A DNA stretch of 64,000 bases from Piezodorus guildinii (Eukaryota; Arthropoda; Insecta; Hemiptera; Pentatomidae). The notes under the pieces were generated by a model. That model was not told the origin of the DNA and ran no database searches. It saw nothing but the letters and a program-made list of their open reading frames with translations. The stretch lies in the NCBI GenBank assembly GCA_023052935.1, contig CM041294.1, forward strand, positions 103,572,116-103,636,115, read 5' to 3'. How positions within the stretch are numbered: the stretch's first letter is position 1; the number at the start of each line of letters is the position of its first letter. Below, in pieces: positions 62,891 to 64,000 of the stretch. Position numbers and translations under genes: made by a program.

Positions 62891-63755
62891 GAAGCATGCT
62901 CGCTAACTACGTTGGCACTTTATAATCGCTATGGAGAAAGTTTTATTATCTAGCGTTTCGTGGTATGTATCTAAACATACGTGGTCCTCCCATTTTTTAA
63001 TGGTATACATAAAGGCATAAAAGCCCTTGAATCGTTAAAAGTGCATGCTGCCCACATAGATATATTCCTTAGAATACCTTCGGGTAATAGAAGGACAAAT
63101 GTCCTGTGAAATATGTACATATCGTATTTCTGTATATTGTGTAAAATAATAAAACCAGAGGGTATGAAAAAACAAACTAAACATGCGTTCCTTAGCTTTA
63201 TTTTCATAAATATCCCATTTAGCGATTTAAATTAATTCTACAGACTTAGCGTTCTCACATTTACAGTACTTTTATAGCAAATGAAAAAACAACCCCACTG
63301 CAAAACTGAGAACCAATATGAATGGATCGATGTCATTCTATTAAAATATGTTTAAATATAATTACTTTACGCCTATTGAGCGATTTTTGGGTTGGGATAA
63401 ACCTGCTAAATCGCGTTACAAATTCGAGCGTCACCAACATGCCACGTCACCGGCCCTTGACTGGCACAGAAATCTGTGTATGCGTATCCAATAGGGATGG
63501 GATACCAAAAGCAAAACATCGATATTTATAGCGACATCAATATCGGTGAACATTATCTATACCGGCATGATATTAACACAATATAAATATTATTATATCA
63601 TTTATTGAATAAATATCCCTTTCTCAAATGAGAAAAGACATAGTGGATAAACGTTTTTTTTAGAACTTACGCTTTGGTGTATATAAAATTTATAATGAAT
63701 GTTGTCGGATTTAAACCTCCTCCGGGATTATTATATAGATATCTATTGTGCACAT
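62891..63755. other. AT-rich interval with no gene recognised
   Basis: Only short chance frames (for example 62971-63207 minus and 63322-63531 plus) with no recognised motif. Confidence 0.35.
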
Positions 63756-63759
63756 AATA

Positions 63760-64000
63760 TTTTGCAACTAACGCTACCCGGGTCAGGGTCTCTGTTTCTA
63801 TACAGGAAAGGCGGGCATGCACGCACCAGACGGCATTAGCCCCACCATTTACAGAATTTACTTCTGTGGGGCTCCCCCGGAGTTTCTCTCTTCCTCATCT
63901 CACAGCAGCCCTGAACGGATCTACATCCCGGGCCAGACAGAATAGCCGCCCTCAACGGATCACCGACTCGAGCCAGACACAGCAGCCGTTGTATGGAGAA
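63760..64000. other. GC-richer segment at the window edge
   Basis: Base composition changes sharply. It contains AGCCCCAC (63838) and GTGGGGCT (63866) able to form a stem. An imperfect ~45-bp direct repeat follows (CAGCCCTGAACGGATCTACA; GCCGCCCTCAACGGATCACC) ending CGAGCCAGACACAGCAGCC. It may be the start of a retroelement or gene continuing past the window. Confidence 0.4.

Overview
This is eukaryotic DNA, very AT-rich, and almost certainly from an insect or other arthropod. The evidence is the mix of mobile elements: Jockey-clade and I-clade non-LTR retrotransposons, an RTE-like fragment, Helitrons, mariner remnants, tRNA-derived SINEs and hairpin (MITE-like) elements. I cannot name the species. 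I recognise no host protein-coding gene, rRNA gene, functional tRNA gene or CRISPR array. All long open reading frames belong to retrotransposons. The window looks like repeat-dense intergenic sequence or a TE graveyard with several young residents.

Layout. 0.5-4.2 kb: a 3.65-kb fold-back element. Each arm has a terminal array of 21-bp repeats, about 250 bp of unique sequence, then an array of 111-112-bp repeats. The arms are perfect complements at the outside and decay towards the centre. 4.7-5.4 kb: RTE-like reverse-transcriptase tail. 6.9-8.0 kb: a large hairpin split by a 5'-truncated LINE. 8.5-9.7 kb: a dispersed non-coding repeat ('family A') carrying a tRNA-derived SINE. 11.0-12.9 kb: Jockey and I-type debris and a second tRNA-derived sequence. 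13-19.6 kb: mostly unrecognised AT-rich DNA with one dead mariner. 19.6-21.6 kb: a LINE tail, a second mariner piece and a MITE-like inverted repeat. 22.7-23.6 kb: a small Helitron. 23.6-28.2, 29.9-34.1 and 46.8-51.4 kb: three near full-length Jockey-type elements, all on the minus strand, each with a target-site duplication of about 10 bp. 35.4-36.3 kb: a second Helitron of the same family. 38.4-40.1 kb: family A interrupted by an RNase H-bearing I-type fragment. 40.1-40.6 kb: a 253-bp tandem duplication. 41.7-43.5 kb: family A interrupted by a decayed Jockey-like copy. 51.9-52.8 kb: family A interrupted by a LINE 3' end. 53.4-59.1 kb: a near-complete I-clade element (gag-like ORF1; ORF2 with endonuclease, reverse transcriptase and RNase H, broken by one frameshift). 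60-62.7 kb: SINEs and Jockey-like debris. 63.8 kb to the end: a GC-richer stretch cut by the window edge.

How the parts relate. In each Jockey element a nucleic-acid-binding ORF1 protein and an endonuclease/reverse transcriptase ORF2 are read from one transcript. The ORF1 stop directly abuts the ORF2 start (TAAATG) in all three copies, which suggests coupled termination-reinitiation. Copy 3 is the only one with both ORFs open and the longest A-tail. It appears to be a mosaic, with the body of copy 2 and the 3' UTR of copy 1. Defective relatives share a premature stop and were presumably copied in trans. Nesting (LINEs inside family A, the hairpin and next to a Helitron; a SINE inside family A) gives a partial relative chronology.
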